64,000 nucleotides of DNA, from contig HG738138.1 of assembly GCA_000499405.2 (NCBI GenBank), forward strand, positions 13,827,208 to 13,891,207, written 5' to 3'. The translations under genes and the position numbers were made by a program. A model generated the notes under the pieces. The model was given only the letters and a program-made list of their open reading frames with translations. It did not search any database and was not told the origin of the DNA. Positions 23,801 through 35,700 of the stretch are shown in pieces. This stretch comes from Onchocerca volvulus (lineage: Eukaryota > Nematoda > Chromadorea > Rhabditida > Onchocercidae). The first letter of the stretch is position 1; each line of letters opens with the position of its first letter.

Positions 23801-25264
23801 GAGTATATTGATTTCGAAAATTTAGTTACGGAATATAAAGGATTGTATATATTTTGCACTGACCTTGTTTGTTTTCTTCCTTCCATAGTAATAATGATAA
23901 TAGCAATAATGATAATGATAGCAATGATAAAATTAACAAGAAAAAGATTGTGATTAATCGTATAATACATTTTATATCAAATGACTCAAATACGATATTA
24001 TCAAATTTCATTCTTGATATTTTTAGGAAAGGAAGCATAAGTCTTAATATTCCTTGCAAAAAAGGAAGAATAATTTGTACTAATCAATACATCATTTTTA
24101 TCATATATTGATTAGCACTTGTATTAATTCCTTATGAATATTATAAACCTTTATGGTGCAATGATTGAACACTGAAAAAATATATCTCACAATACAGTTG
24201 CTAGATAGACTCGTTAATTTGAATACCTTAATAAAATTGATGGTAGTAGTTTAGTTCTGATCTTTAATCAGGAAAAGAACTTTTTTTTTTTTCTTTGTTA
24301 ATAGCATATCTGAATGAAATAAAACCAATAACCATTTCTTGGAATTGTCAGATATGAATTTCACAATTAAATCAGTATGGTAGAATTTATTATTCCAAAT
24401 TCTGATGTTCTTGATGATTCATAAAAACTTTATATTAGAATTTAAAATGTAACTTTAGGTTTCATTATTAACCACTCTGGCTGGCTCATTACGATTATCT
24501 ATTTATGCGATGTGTGATCCACAACTACGAATGGAATTTAAGCGAGGAGCTCGCAAAATTTTTAAATTTCCGCTCAATTTTGAGGTATTTTGCAGTCATT
24601 TAAATTAAGTTATGTTAAAATGTTAAAATATGAATTTTAAATTTTTTAAAAGGTTGAAATATGTTAAAATAAAAAATATTCGTAATAAGGATGAAAAAAA
24701 ACATTTATTAATGAAATTCGGGCAAAATATTTAATTAGAAAAAGTCAAAAACATAATTAATCACAAGTAGCATATTTATAAAAAATTGTGATATTAGCAA
24801 TTTCAAATATTTAGATATTATAACATTGTACAAAAAATGTGAAAAACTTCACAAACTAAATAATCGCATTTTTATATAAGATTATAATATTAACGTATTG
24901 TAACAGTTATGTTACAAATGTAGAAATAAGATATGAGTTGTAATACAAGCAAATAATATTATCATATTTATGCTATTTTATTTTATTCTTCATTTACTAA
25001 TATTAATTCCTATATTATTATAATGAATTTTATATTTTATTCAGATTATTGATTTTTCACTCATTAATTCATTTTAGATCGTTTCCTTTCAAGGTCTTAC
25101 TTCAGCCAGTTCACAAAAGAATCGAACAAAACAGTATGATGAATGTGTTACTATCATCACCAAATGTAGTGCTTGATAGTGACCAAATCAATGGAAAATC
25201 GATGGTTGTCGTCGTTGATGTGCAGTCAGTATCTGATAACGATTATGATGAAGTTCTATTATGA
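20898..25264 (+). CDS. rhodopsin-family GPCR, FMRFamide/neuropeptide receptor-like, 7 exons
   Basis: Exons are 20898-21079, 21895-22035, 22307-22514, 23112-23342, 23711-23866, 24459-24584 and a last exon from 25078 or 25094. Phases agree throughout, giving about 380-400 residues. A glycosylatable N-terminal tail (NNTG) precedes helix 1 (FWLVSVIGTSVATLSIIQNS). Helix 2 contains LLAFFDILIAGAY. Helix 3 ends in ERYCITV, the counterpart of the DRY motif, with Glu replacing Asp. A Cys in loop 2 (AECAGK) is available for a disulfide, but its usual helix-3 partner (the WCH at 22035) is lost in the chosen splice. Helix 6 is TRTLVFVVFTYLLSNILNV. Helix 7 reads SLRLSIYAMCDPQLR, where most receptors have NPxxY. 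The overall pattern is that of nematode FMRFamide-type peptide receptors at the neuronal or sensory plasma membrane, coupling to G proteins. The exact orthologue and ligand are unknown. The exon 2 donor (TTG|GTGTCA) is weak. Confidence 0.8.
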
Positions 25265-25443
25265 CATATCGAATTGATTATATTTATTATAATCTTATTT
25301 ATTTGCTGCTAATCAATTTTATTGCGGGTATTATTACTATTGTTGTTGCTATTGTCACTATACTGCTCATAAATGTATTTTTATTTGTTTAATATTTGAA
25401 GAAATGTAGTCTTATTGTGCAAGTTTTCTTGTTTGTTTTGCTA

Positions 25444-25449
25444 AATAAA
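25444..25449 (+). terminator. AATAAA poly(A) signal of the receptor gene
   Basis: A canonical AATAAA lies about 180 bases after the longer stop codon at 25262-25264, in a suitable place for 3' end formation of the receptor mRNA. It is inferred from position only, and the motif is common in such AT-rich DNA. Confidence 0.4.
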
Positions 25450-27863
25450 GAAAAAAAGAGAAGTAATTTGACAAATTTTTGATCGAAATATAAATCAATA
25501 AATTTAAAGTGAATTTTTGATGAAATATTTTAAGACATGCGTTCATCTTTATCGAAAGATACTACTAAAAAAAAGAATAATCTTTACATTGAAAACTATT
25601 GAAATCTTAAATATTCTTGAAATTAGCCAAGCATTGAAAGGAAAATTTTGTAATTTCTGAAGGATTTAAATTGACAATATTTGGCTGTTAAGCTTACTCA
25701 TCATTTCTTTTATCACTTTCTTTTTAATTAAGTGTTTCAAATAAATAAAATAATATATCATTGAAAAATCGAATTTATGAAATAAACAATTGCTTTTTCT
25801 TCTCGAAGAAAGTGGACTAAAACTGAATTTTTTATCTGATACCACATGATTCTGTTATCTCATTACTGAAATTATTTTTGTATTCTGAAGGATTAGTTAA
25901 AAAGTACAGAAAAAATAAAAGTTGAAATAATCAATAATAAATATTACTTTTAAATGCAAAGAATATCAGTAGAATTTATATATAAAGATTGAAAAACTGG
26001 ACAACTTTCAGGTTTGGTAAAACAAAACTTAGTTTTTTATAACTCATCATTTTCGGTTCTGAAATTACTCCGACTGCTTTGAATATCGGTTGTTTTGAAT
26101 ATAAAATTTCATTTTCTTATTGCGGATTAAATATCCAACTTTATCATTTCTACTGTCACATTGTTGGTGATTTATCTTACCAGAAGAAAAGTGACATAAG
26201 TATTAGATAATTTTGCGAAAAATATTCTTTTATACTAATGCAATTATGTTTTAAATTAAAGAATTGTAAGGATCGTATAAAATAATTTTCGGTATCGACT
26301 GTAAAGTAATTATGAATATTTCCTTCATTTGTTGAAAATTAGCCATTTCCCAATTTCCAAATATTTCTTGCCTCCTTTATGTATTATTGCGATCAATTTT
26401 AATTTTAAATATAATAATTTAAAATTAAATGATTTGAATAAAATAAAAACTTTTTTTGGTTGCGTGTTTAATAATGTTTCGCATCAATTTTAAGATTTCA
26501 CAAACAATAATTTAGAATAACCATAATATTACACAGCTTTATTTTTCATTGCTTATTTAAGCTTTTTATAAATTTATCCAAGTTTCGAAATTATTTATTC
26601 AGGTATGTTTCTAATTGCTATTCACTTAGTATTTATATGCCCATATTAGATCGATCGTAGCTTAGATATGTGAAAATGTTTCATTAAAATTTTCAATGCA
26701 TCTCTGAAGGGTTTCATTATTTGAATTCATTAATACTTTAGAATAGGTTCCATCATTTTAATTTATTAATGCATCGAAGCTGACTAGCAATTTCATGGAT
26801 TAATTAGCTTCATTAAGTAAAAACTGTCATCAGAAATTCGATTTATAAATTTCTTTAGTTGAAATAATGAAGAAATAAGCATTCATGAAATAAATATATG
26901 GCAATAAATGATAATAACTGGAAAATATTCTTTTCATACACCAATCCATCTATGTAGTAATAATGTATGCAGCTTATTTAATTATTCCAAACAATAAATT
27001 TGAAATCTGTGATCTAAATCTGAAATTACAATAACTATGCCAAATATTATCTAGAGATGAGTGAATTTCGCCCCAACTATCGTTTTGTTTCTGCATTATT
27101 CTATATAATCATGAATACTTTTTTTTCCTTTTTTAGATTTTACCATTATAATTACATTAATCTTTTAATTTCCTCATCATAATTATCACTGTTTTTTTTT
27201 TTTTTTTTATTTTTGATGCAAGTAATGAAAAAGTGCTGTCTCAGTACATAATTTGGCTTCCTGATGACAGGAAAAAAGACAATAAGCAGAAAATGTGCCT
27301 TTTTGGTTGACAAAAAGCAAAACATCAAACTTTTTATGTTCAGTAGTTAGATTCTAGAAGATTTTAGTAAGTTGTTGATGTTACCCTAGAGGTTTATTTT
27401 GCAGTAATAAATATGCAAATTTTGCATCTCGTTATCAACAATACTTGAAATGTGTCTCCGGAGACAATGCCAGAATTAGATTCCTATAATGTTCAGTTTT
27501 ATCATTTAACTATCCGTCATCCATTCAAAAAAAAGAGAAAATAAGGCCTTTTAAGAAGCGTTATTCGATTTTGTTTGAGTCTCAGTCCCACCCAATCATC
27601 CAGTATATTATCATTACTCTATTTTATGGGCTTTTCCTCCTTTTCTTTTTTGTTGCCGCATTTCATAGTTCTCCTTTATTTCATTTTATCCTCTTCCCAC
27701 ATTCTCTCGTTTTTTTACGCCATCTTCGAACTAAATTCCAATATATATTCATTCAATTAAAACCAAGTTTAACTCTTTCATCATTTTTTGTCAAGAATTT
27801 TTCAAAAAAAGCATTATTTTTGAGCAAATATTTCATTCATCTCCATATTATAAAACTAGAAAG

Positions 27864-27990
27864 TTTTTTTTTTTTTTTTTTTTTTTTTTTGGTTGCGGAA
27901 ATACAAAATAATAAGCACAAACAAATTAAAAAAATAAATGAAAAATGAATTTTTGATTACTTGCTTATAATCAAACATTTTCTTCTTTCT

Positions 27991-28032
<42 letters not shown>
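27864..28032. repeat. paired long poly(T) tracts
   Basis: Runs of 27 T (27864-27890) and 40 T (27993-28032) lie about 100 bases apart. Such tracts are prone to assembly and sequencing error, so lengths should be read as approximate. On the minus strand they are poly(A), but no retroposed gene body is recognised next to them. Confidence 0.85.
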
Positions 28033-28033
<1 letters not shown>

Positions 28034-28964
28034 TTTCTTTGCTACAAGTTTATGACAATAGATTATTAAAAGTCTAAACTTATTAATCAAACAATTTTTG
28101 GATTGATCTATTCCTGATGACAAAGATGATTTTGTAATAGAAGTACGAGATAAGACTGAAATAGTTAGAAACAATACTACATTATTTAAAATGTTACCGT
28201 ATTATACAGTATGACATCTTTTTTCATTTTAAAATATCCATGTATAAAACTCATGACGATACGAATATAACAATTCAAATCTTAATCTTATCAATATCTG
28301 TCTTTTCTCTTTTTTTTCTTCATCCTCGTGGGAATTTTCCTCTTCCTCATAAGAAAAATAAATTCAAAAATTCCGCTCCTAACCATTATTATCGCTCATT
28401 ATTACGGCATGATAGTATAAAGAACTGCATCAAAATTTCGTTCATCTAAATTTGTAAATAAATATCATTTTTAATAAAATGAGATTTGAGTACAAAGTGA
28501 TTATTCATTGATTCATGATTTGCTGTAATATTATTAAATTTTCGAATCTTTTTAATTAATTGAAAATTCCGATAAATGAATTGTGAATCATTATTTAAGC
28601 AAATTTTTTTTTTTCATGTAAGAAGTATTTGTTTAGTAAAATAAAATAGCCTATGAAAGAGTAAAATACGATGAAGTATTTACTAAAAGGAGAAAATGAT
28701 TTGTTTTCGATGATAAGCAAAGGGAAAATTGAAAGACTACGGTCGTATTATTTCTTTTGCAATCAATTGATTGCTATGTTATCTATGTTATTTATCTTAT
28801 TTTAGTATTATCGATATTTCAATATTTCATATTTAAAAATATATTAATGAAGACATATGATAATTATAGTAATTGCTATTGAATAAATTTATGACAATTA
28901 TTTAAAAGCAAAAATATGTTTTGATAAGAGAAACATATTTTTAATCTGATAAATTGCATCATTT

Positions 28965-29190
28965 CTAATTTTTAGATCTCCTAAACAAAAAGTAAGCACC
29001 GTAACCTAGAAATGCTGAAAAAGCAAAAGGTACAACTTTGAGCTTGCATTCAAAAATGATTCAACTGACTTTCCAAAAAAGCCATGCCTTCACCCTTGAA
29101 ATAGTTTATCCATTTGCTTAATGGCTCTACATCTGTGCGACAGATATTTAGTGCATTGCAAATATCTAATCTACCAACTCTTACTTATAA
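28965..29190 (-). CDS. candidate small tail-anchored protein fragment
   Basis: Minus strand. An open stretch near 29110-29180 reads LDICNALNICRTDV and EPLSKWINYFK. A donor-like AAGG|GTGAAG and an acceptor CTCAAAG about 61 bases later would join it in phase to VVPFAFSAFLGYGAYFLF followed by RRSKN and a TAG at 28965-28967. The result would be a short protein with one C-terminal membrane helix and a basic end, as in small mitochondrial or ER membrane subunits. No start exon was found, and the intron would be very short. The local base composition is less AT-rich than the flanks. Alternatives are a gene remnant or chance. No family could be named. Confidence 0.3.
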
Positions 29191-32100
29191 AGCTTATAAA
29201 GAAAAACTGCATTAACAAAAATAAAATTTTTGAAAATATACACTTTTATTTAATTTAGTGCTTTATCACATTAAATGATATCCAATATACATTTCACGGG
29301 AAATTTCATTTTTTTCCATATCCATATTTAAATTTTTTAAATAATATTTAAAAACTATTGAATTTTCTCTTTGTATTTTTTAGAGCTGAAATTTTTATTT
29401 ATCTTAATTTTTTTTTTGTATTTATGAAAAGAATTTACTTGAATAATATTGAATAATATTTCAATATTTATTTTGATAATGTTGCTATAGAATAATATAT
29501 ATTCTTGAAAAGTATGAAAATGAATAATTGATTGAAATTTATCCATTTTTTTTTTCAGTGTTAATATTAGAGAAAATAACTTTTCCTATATTCCGCTGAT
29601 TAAATTTAAGTCTGTGACAAATTTATTGTATAATTTTCAATAAACAGGAAATATTCATTTCTCTCTAACATTTTCAAATACGAATGAAATATTTGAAAGA
29701 TTCGTCAGCAAATATAATTATGAGCAAATAAGAGAATATAATGTATATATTTATATCGAAAGAAATCACAGTTGGCAGCATTTTATTTCATATTTCATAA
29801 ATTATCAAAATTTATTAAATTGGTGGCAATTAATTCACTCATTGTCATATTAATGTAATAAATTTATGTATTTCGTCTTCTGATCAATTATCAAATATTG
29901 TAATTAAGATAAATTAAATTATTAATTATGGTACAAATGGAATATCTAAATGATTCCAGAACGTTTGATATTAACAGGATAATTGATAATTTTTCATTTT
30001 TTTTTTTGAATTATTTTTTGATTTGCATAATTTATGTCACATATATATTTGATCATCATAATAGTATTATACGATATATTCATTGCACATATTTTATATT
30101 TCGTTTCATTTGCTCTTCAAAAATTAAAAGAAAAAATAATTTTAAGAGATGAAAAGATTTTAAAATATTTGCTTTATCATATCGAACATTCCGAAATAGT
30201 CTTTTTTTCGTAGTTATTTTGTTAAAAACTGATTAAAGATGTTATTTTTTCATTTGATAGGCATGAATATGATTTAAGGTGAAATATTTTCACATTTAAA
30301 AATTTTTCTTTTTTTCATTTTTTATTCATTCATGTTTTTCAAAGTGTAAGCGAGTTGTATTATAAAGAAATAAAACAGGGTGATATCAAAAGAAAAGTGT
30401 AGTAATTTGGTAATTGTTGTGCCAAGGGAAATTTTTAAAATGAACCTTATCGTTGTTTATCTTCCCATAATTTGTGACATCAAACATCTAAGTGCTCACA
30501 TCATTTGCTTTATTTTCAATCAACCAAAAGTAAAAATATCCATTTCTTCTTCCTAAAAGAACTAAACAAATCTGATTCATTTTATTATTTGCCTATTATT
30601 TAACTGATTCTTGCGATTGAGTTTCTGCTGAAACGCTGACATTTGCACTTTTCATAAAATGTGGGAATAAATAATTGTGGGGATCAGATTTATAGAAGGA
30701 ATAAACAAACAAAAAAGACAATATTTTCGCTTTGAATATCACGCAAATAACAAGAATAGAAAGATTCAGATGATAACTTCTTAAAAATGATTCTTATTTT
30801 TTCCTTCTTCATCCTCATCTTCCCATTCAGAAAATTTGGATTATTTAATTTATAAATTGAAATTTATTTATTAATTAAAAATAAGATTAAACCATGCGCA
30901 TATTGAAAATATTGGAAAGCACGCATGTTAATTCATAAACAACTCTAGTTTATCTTATTATTCCTAAAATCATTTAATTGATTACTATTGATATTATTGA
31001 TTAATCTATTTTAATATCATCATAGTTACTCATTGCAAGCCTATCAATTTGTTCTCAAAATTAAAATTATGCTTAAAATTTTTCAAACTAACTACTTTCG
31101 AAGAAAATATATGACGCAAAATAATTTCATATATATTTAAAATAAATTAAATTATCAGATGTTATCCGTTATGTTCCAATATTTATTTGAAAATAGCATT
31201 TAAAAAGTTGCATACTTCTCTTCTTATGCATTATCCTCTCTTCATGCCTTATTCCATTTGATACTTTTAAAAATTATCTCTTCAGCTTTTTCTCACTATA
31301 TATGAGAATATTTGCTTAGTTGTTTTCAGAAGTTTTGCTAGATTATCTTGGTTTCCGTTTTTTGGTTTAATTTTAAAAAAAAAATCGAATAAATCTTTTT
31401 CCTTTCTGGTAAGCAATTAATCAAAAATTTTAAAAATCCCCAATATCATTTTCTAATTAGAAAATATCAAAAATTTACAGTTTGAACTTATTATGATAAA
31501 TAACTTGTCTGCTATTCCCTAATTGAACTATTTCATTCTTAATTTGCTGTGAATCCAACTTTATGATTTTAAACAGAATAATGGTTCCAACTTCTTTCCA
31601 AAATTATATTTATTTGAAATATTTGGAAGTTTTTATTTCTATCTTGTTTTTAAATTATTTGATAAAATGACACGTCGTTTATTTGAAAAAGTGATATTTC
31701 TTGATAAAATGATGCGATAAGATTGTATGATGTATTTCAAACTAAGTTCAGCAATAATACATTATAACATAGCCAAGAAAATATTGAAAAAAATATCAAG
31801 GTGCTATTTATCTAATTTTAATTATTATAGCTAAAAGTCATTTTAGTTCTTCTACGGATGCAATTTTTCAAGTAAACATAATAATTATTCACATAAATAC
31901 CAGTATTTCTTCTAATATTTTAACTTAGAAGTCAAGACAAATGACCCGGATAATGTCCATTTTCATAGAAGCGTATGTATATTATCTTAAATAAAGCACT
32001 GTTCGCATCAAAAAAAGATAACAAATATTTAAGATAATTTTGTAAATTATTTGTCTTCACATGCATACTTTTTGTATCGTTTAATTTTATATAGTCATGG

Positions 32101-32323
32101 AAAAATTTGAATGTCGATCTTTTATTAAAACATGCGAGTAATGCAATGAAAAATTATATAATTGTAATAGGATATATTTTCAGAAGTTTTATGTAAATAA
32201 TAAAGAAAATAAAGTGTTATAAAGGGTAAAATAAAGGATATTGATTTAGTTGTATTGGATTGAATGAAAAAAAGATAACTGCCAAATTGATAAACAGACA
32301 GTAAATCTATCATGAAATAAATT

Positions 32324-32375
32324 TTTGTAAAATAAAAAATTTGTAAAATAAAAAATTTATAAAATAAAAAAAATT
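32324..32375. repeat. AT-rich 17-18-bp tandem repeat
   Basis: About three copies of a (G/A)TAAAATAAAAAATTT-type unit lie just upstream of the channel gene. They are slightly diverged and have no coding meaning. Confidence 0.65.
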
Positions 32376-32729
32376 TGAAATTACCCAACTGAAACAAAGT
32401 GAAATCGAAATTAAAAAATTTCTGATAGCTAGAAATAAATGATTAGTAAAGTGATACTACTTCAATTTTTTTATTTGAAAAATTTTCAATCCAAAAAACA
32501 AACAATTTTCATTTGTTTTTTACAATTGATATTATTTAATTGCATTAATGTTTTTCGGATTAATTTTACTAATTAATAATATTTACATATGAATATATGA
32601 TATTTCCGTCTTATAGTATTCAAAATTTTAAATAAATTATATTTTTTCTATAGTTTGAAATTTTTCATCATTTTTAAAAATGTATGAATTTATACTTAAT
32701 TAATTTAATTGATAAATGGTAGTCTAATA

Positions 32730-35700
32730 ATGGTATTAAATAGCCGCTGGAAGAAAAAGGACGATGAAAGGTGTATATTGCTGGACGCGCCCCAGGCGGT
32801 AATGGATTTTTTGCTTGTTCTCATAATACTTATGGCCAAATTAACGTTGTATCAGGCTCACCAGGACTCTCCAAGTAATCTTCATTCAGATTTTGAAACC
32901 TTTTCTAATGACGATCGCTCCGGAGAACATATTACAAACGAATATCCTCGGGTAAATTTTCCGAAAATGCTTTATATTCCTTTTCGTTATAATTAATCAT
33001 TCTTTAATCAACACTTCTCAGAATTGCCTAAATTTTATTCCAAAATTGAACTATTTTTTTCATATATTTTTTACCAAAAATCTTAACCAACTACTGAATA
33101 CAATAAAAAAAAATTAATGGTTCAAATGAGAACGTTGCCGTATACTAATTGCTATATTAACATAATATTAGAACAAAAATAAATCTAAGCAAATGCAAAG
33201 ATGATTCCGATAAATCAATTATCAAATCCATAAGCTGTCTAACTTAATCCTGAGGATTTCAAATTTTTTTTCTTAATCTTTTCATTTTCAAAAAGTCGAT
33301 TTTCAGAAAAATGTTTTTAAAAAATTGACAACTTTAGAAGTATTATTTGGATAATCAAAAATTTCTGCCAAAAAGCAGTTCATATATGAACCGAATTAAT
33401 ACGAAAATTATGATAATTACTTGTTCTTATATTTTTAATGCAAATGAACTGTAATTATTAGCATATTTATCTCAAATTGAAGCGAAAAAAAGTTCTCGTC
33501 GATTTCCGTAACAAATATCAGAATTCATTTGTAGTGATTATTTATATAATTCTTTTTTTCCCACAAGAAATAATATATCAGAATTTTATTCGAAATGCTT
33601 GTTAGGCATATTTTTACATTATTTACTTAATTGATTTGTTAAAAAATTATTATGAAATTTCACCAATTTATTTTCAATTTGCTCAAGTAAAACCATTTTA
33701 TAAAATTCGTTGAATTATTCTGTCGCTTTTAGAGGAAAAAAAAAAAGAAAAAGAAGGGATAAATTTTAAATGGATATATCTATTTTTGCTTGCAAAAATG
33801 AAAAAGATGAGAAAATGAATGATAAAAGAAAAAAGATATTATTATTGGCAAAAAATGTACTAAATATTTGTATTTATGCCGAAAAATTTCGATATAACTC
33901 AAAAAATTATTTTTTTTTTCTTTTTGGTTAAAATTGAATTCAAAAACTGAGTAAACAATGCTGCCATTTTAGCCATACTTCAAAATAAATTTGATGCTTT
34001 TAATAAGTATCAGTAGACAATTTTCTTTCGAGAATATGTCCATGCCATAATTTCATTTCAACATGAGCAGAAGAAGAAGGAAAACAGAATTCATTTTAAA
34101 ATGGGTCAGCACAAGGGAAAATGAAATAAAAAGCTTAAGTTAAAATGCTATTCCTATAGCGATTCCTTAATACGACTGATTCGGTACAAAGCCAAAAGCT
34201 TTTCTTTAGTTTAATAAAAAAGGAAAAAAAATAAAAAATATAAAACCATATTTGAAAGTTTGCAGCAAATTTTAAAAAATTTTCTGAACTGTTCTTTTTT
34301 TTCAGGAAAATGACTTCAATGAAGCTAATAATTTTCCGGATGGAAGGCTAGTTTTTGTATTTGTTTTAAATTTTTATGAAATAATTATATTAATAAATCA
34401 TTTCAAATTTTATTTATTCTTTAGTTTATCCGAATCACTTTAAAATATTTCATGTTTCAAATTAACAATATTTCAAGTATTGTATTTGTGTTTATTAATT
34501 TCTCGAAATGCAATCAATTGCAGAAGTTTATTAAACAATTTAATAATTTACTGAAAAAAATACATATGCAAGAGATATGAAATGATTGTTCAGATGATCA
34601 CGTTAAACACGTCAATAAAATATCTGATCATAATTTACGTTAAACGTTCGGAAGTTATCTACCTATAAAACTTAATTTACTATAGCCAAGTGAAAAACAT
34701 TAAAAAAATGAAATCGTATGAAAGATCTATCATTTAAGTTACGCCAGAATATTCAATGACAATGTTTATGATTCACGTGTTACCTAACAAAATGTAATAA
34801 TGAAAATAGGAATTCTTTTCAATAATTTAAATATGTTTTTATTCATTGTCTAACTTTCAAATTTCATTAAAAATTGGAAAATATTCATTTATAGTTCGAA
34901 TCCACCAAGTAATCCATATATGAAAACTGCCTTCGACAGCAATTTCAAGACGCATTCAATATGCGAATCATGGAATTCTGGAAATCAACCGGAAAATTTG
35001 CTCTGGTTCGAATTCTTTCGAATTATTTTTTCAAGAAATTTCGTTTAACAAATTAATATATACTTATATACAAATATTACCACTAACATGAGCTATATAT
35101 TATGAACAATTGAAAAATTGTTAACGATATATATATATATATATCTTGAATCTTTGAATGTTAATTCTGTTTAATATAAATAATAGAAAAATTCATTCTT
35201 ATTTTATATTGTTTCATATTTTTGTATTATATTTTGGTTTCAAGCATATGCTTTAATTGATAACAATATTATCTCTAACTGATATGATTAATTAAATTTA
35301 TATTTGACAGTAAACTTTAATAGATATATCATGATAAACGTATTTCGATTTTTTTTTAAATACTTATTTCAGTAAATGATATCTAAATAATGAAATGGAA
35401 ACTGTCAAAATAACAATTTTTATTAGTTAAAAATGTTCTCATGATATTTTCAGCAGATGTAAATTGGAAAAATAATTGTATATTTTTGTGGGTTGAAGCC
35501 ATTCATTTGAGTTAGCTGAAGCCTAGGAAAGAGAGGAGTAATTGAATAAAAAATTTAATAATGCATTATTTGTCAACATCTTCCCTTAGGTATTCATGCA
35601 ATAAATGGCTTGGCTGCTGCATTTGCATTGAAAAATAAATTATTTCAATTTTTATCGTATTATGGAGTTTACCATACAACATTTACCGTGTCTTACCATA

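Larger units (their letters stand above)
25265..32729. other. intergenic region between receptor and channel genes
   Basis: About 7.5 kb without a confidently supported gene. It holds long T tracts (27 T at 27864-27890 and 40 T at 27993-28032), a perfect 14-bp palindrome at 27453-27466, and a candidate small minus-strand coding fragment at 28965-29190. Open frames at 27571-27948, 28240-28449 and 29928-30152 are shaped by homopolymers and show no motif. An AT-rich 17-18-bp tandem repeat lies at 32324-32375. Confidence 0.55.

Noticed and set aside
27571..27948. 125-codon open frame on the + strand
   Set aside because: It contains a Phe run encoded by a 27-T tract and otherwise AT-derived residues. 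It looks like an artefact of low complexity.
28240..28449. Secreted-peptide-like 69-codon frame
   Set aside because: The hydrophobic start and RHDSIK-containing tail look protein-like, but there is no conserved motif, no processing-site pattern and no gene context. The resemblance of YYRSLLRHDSIK to RHDSIK at 63030 is probably coincidence.
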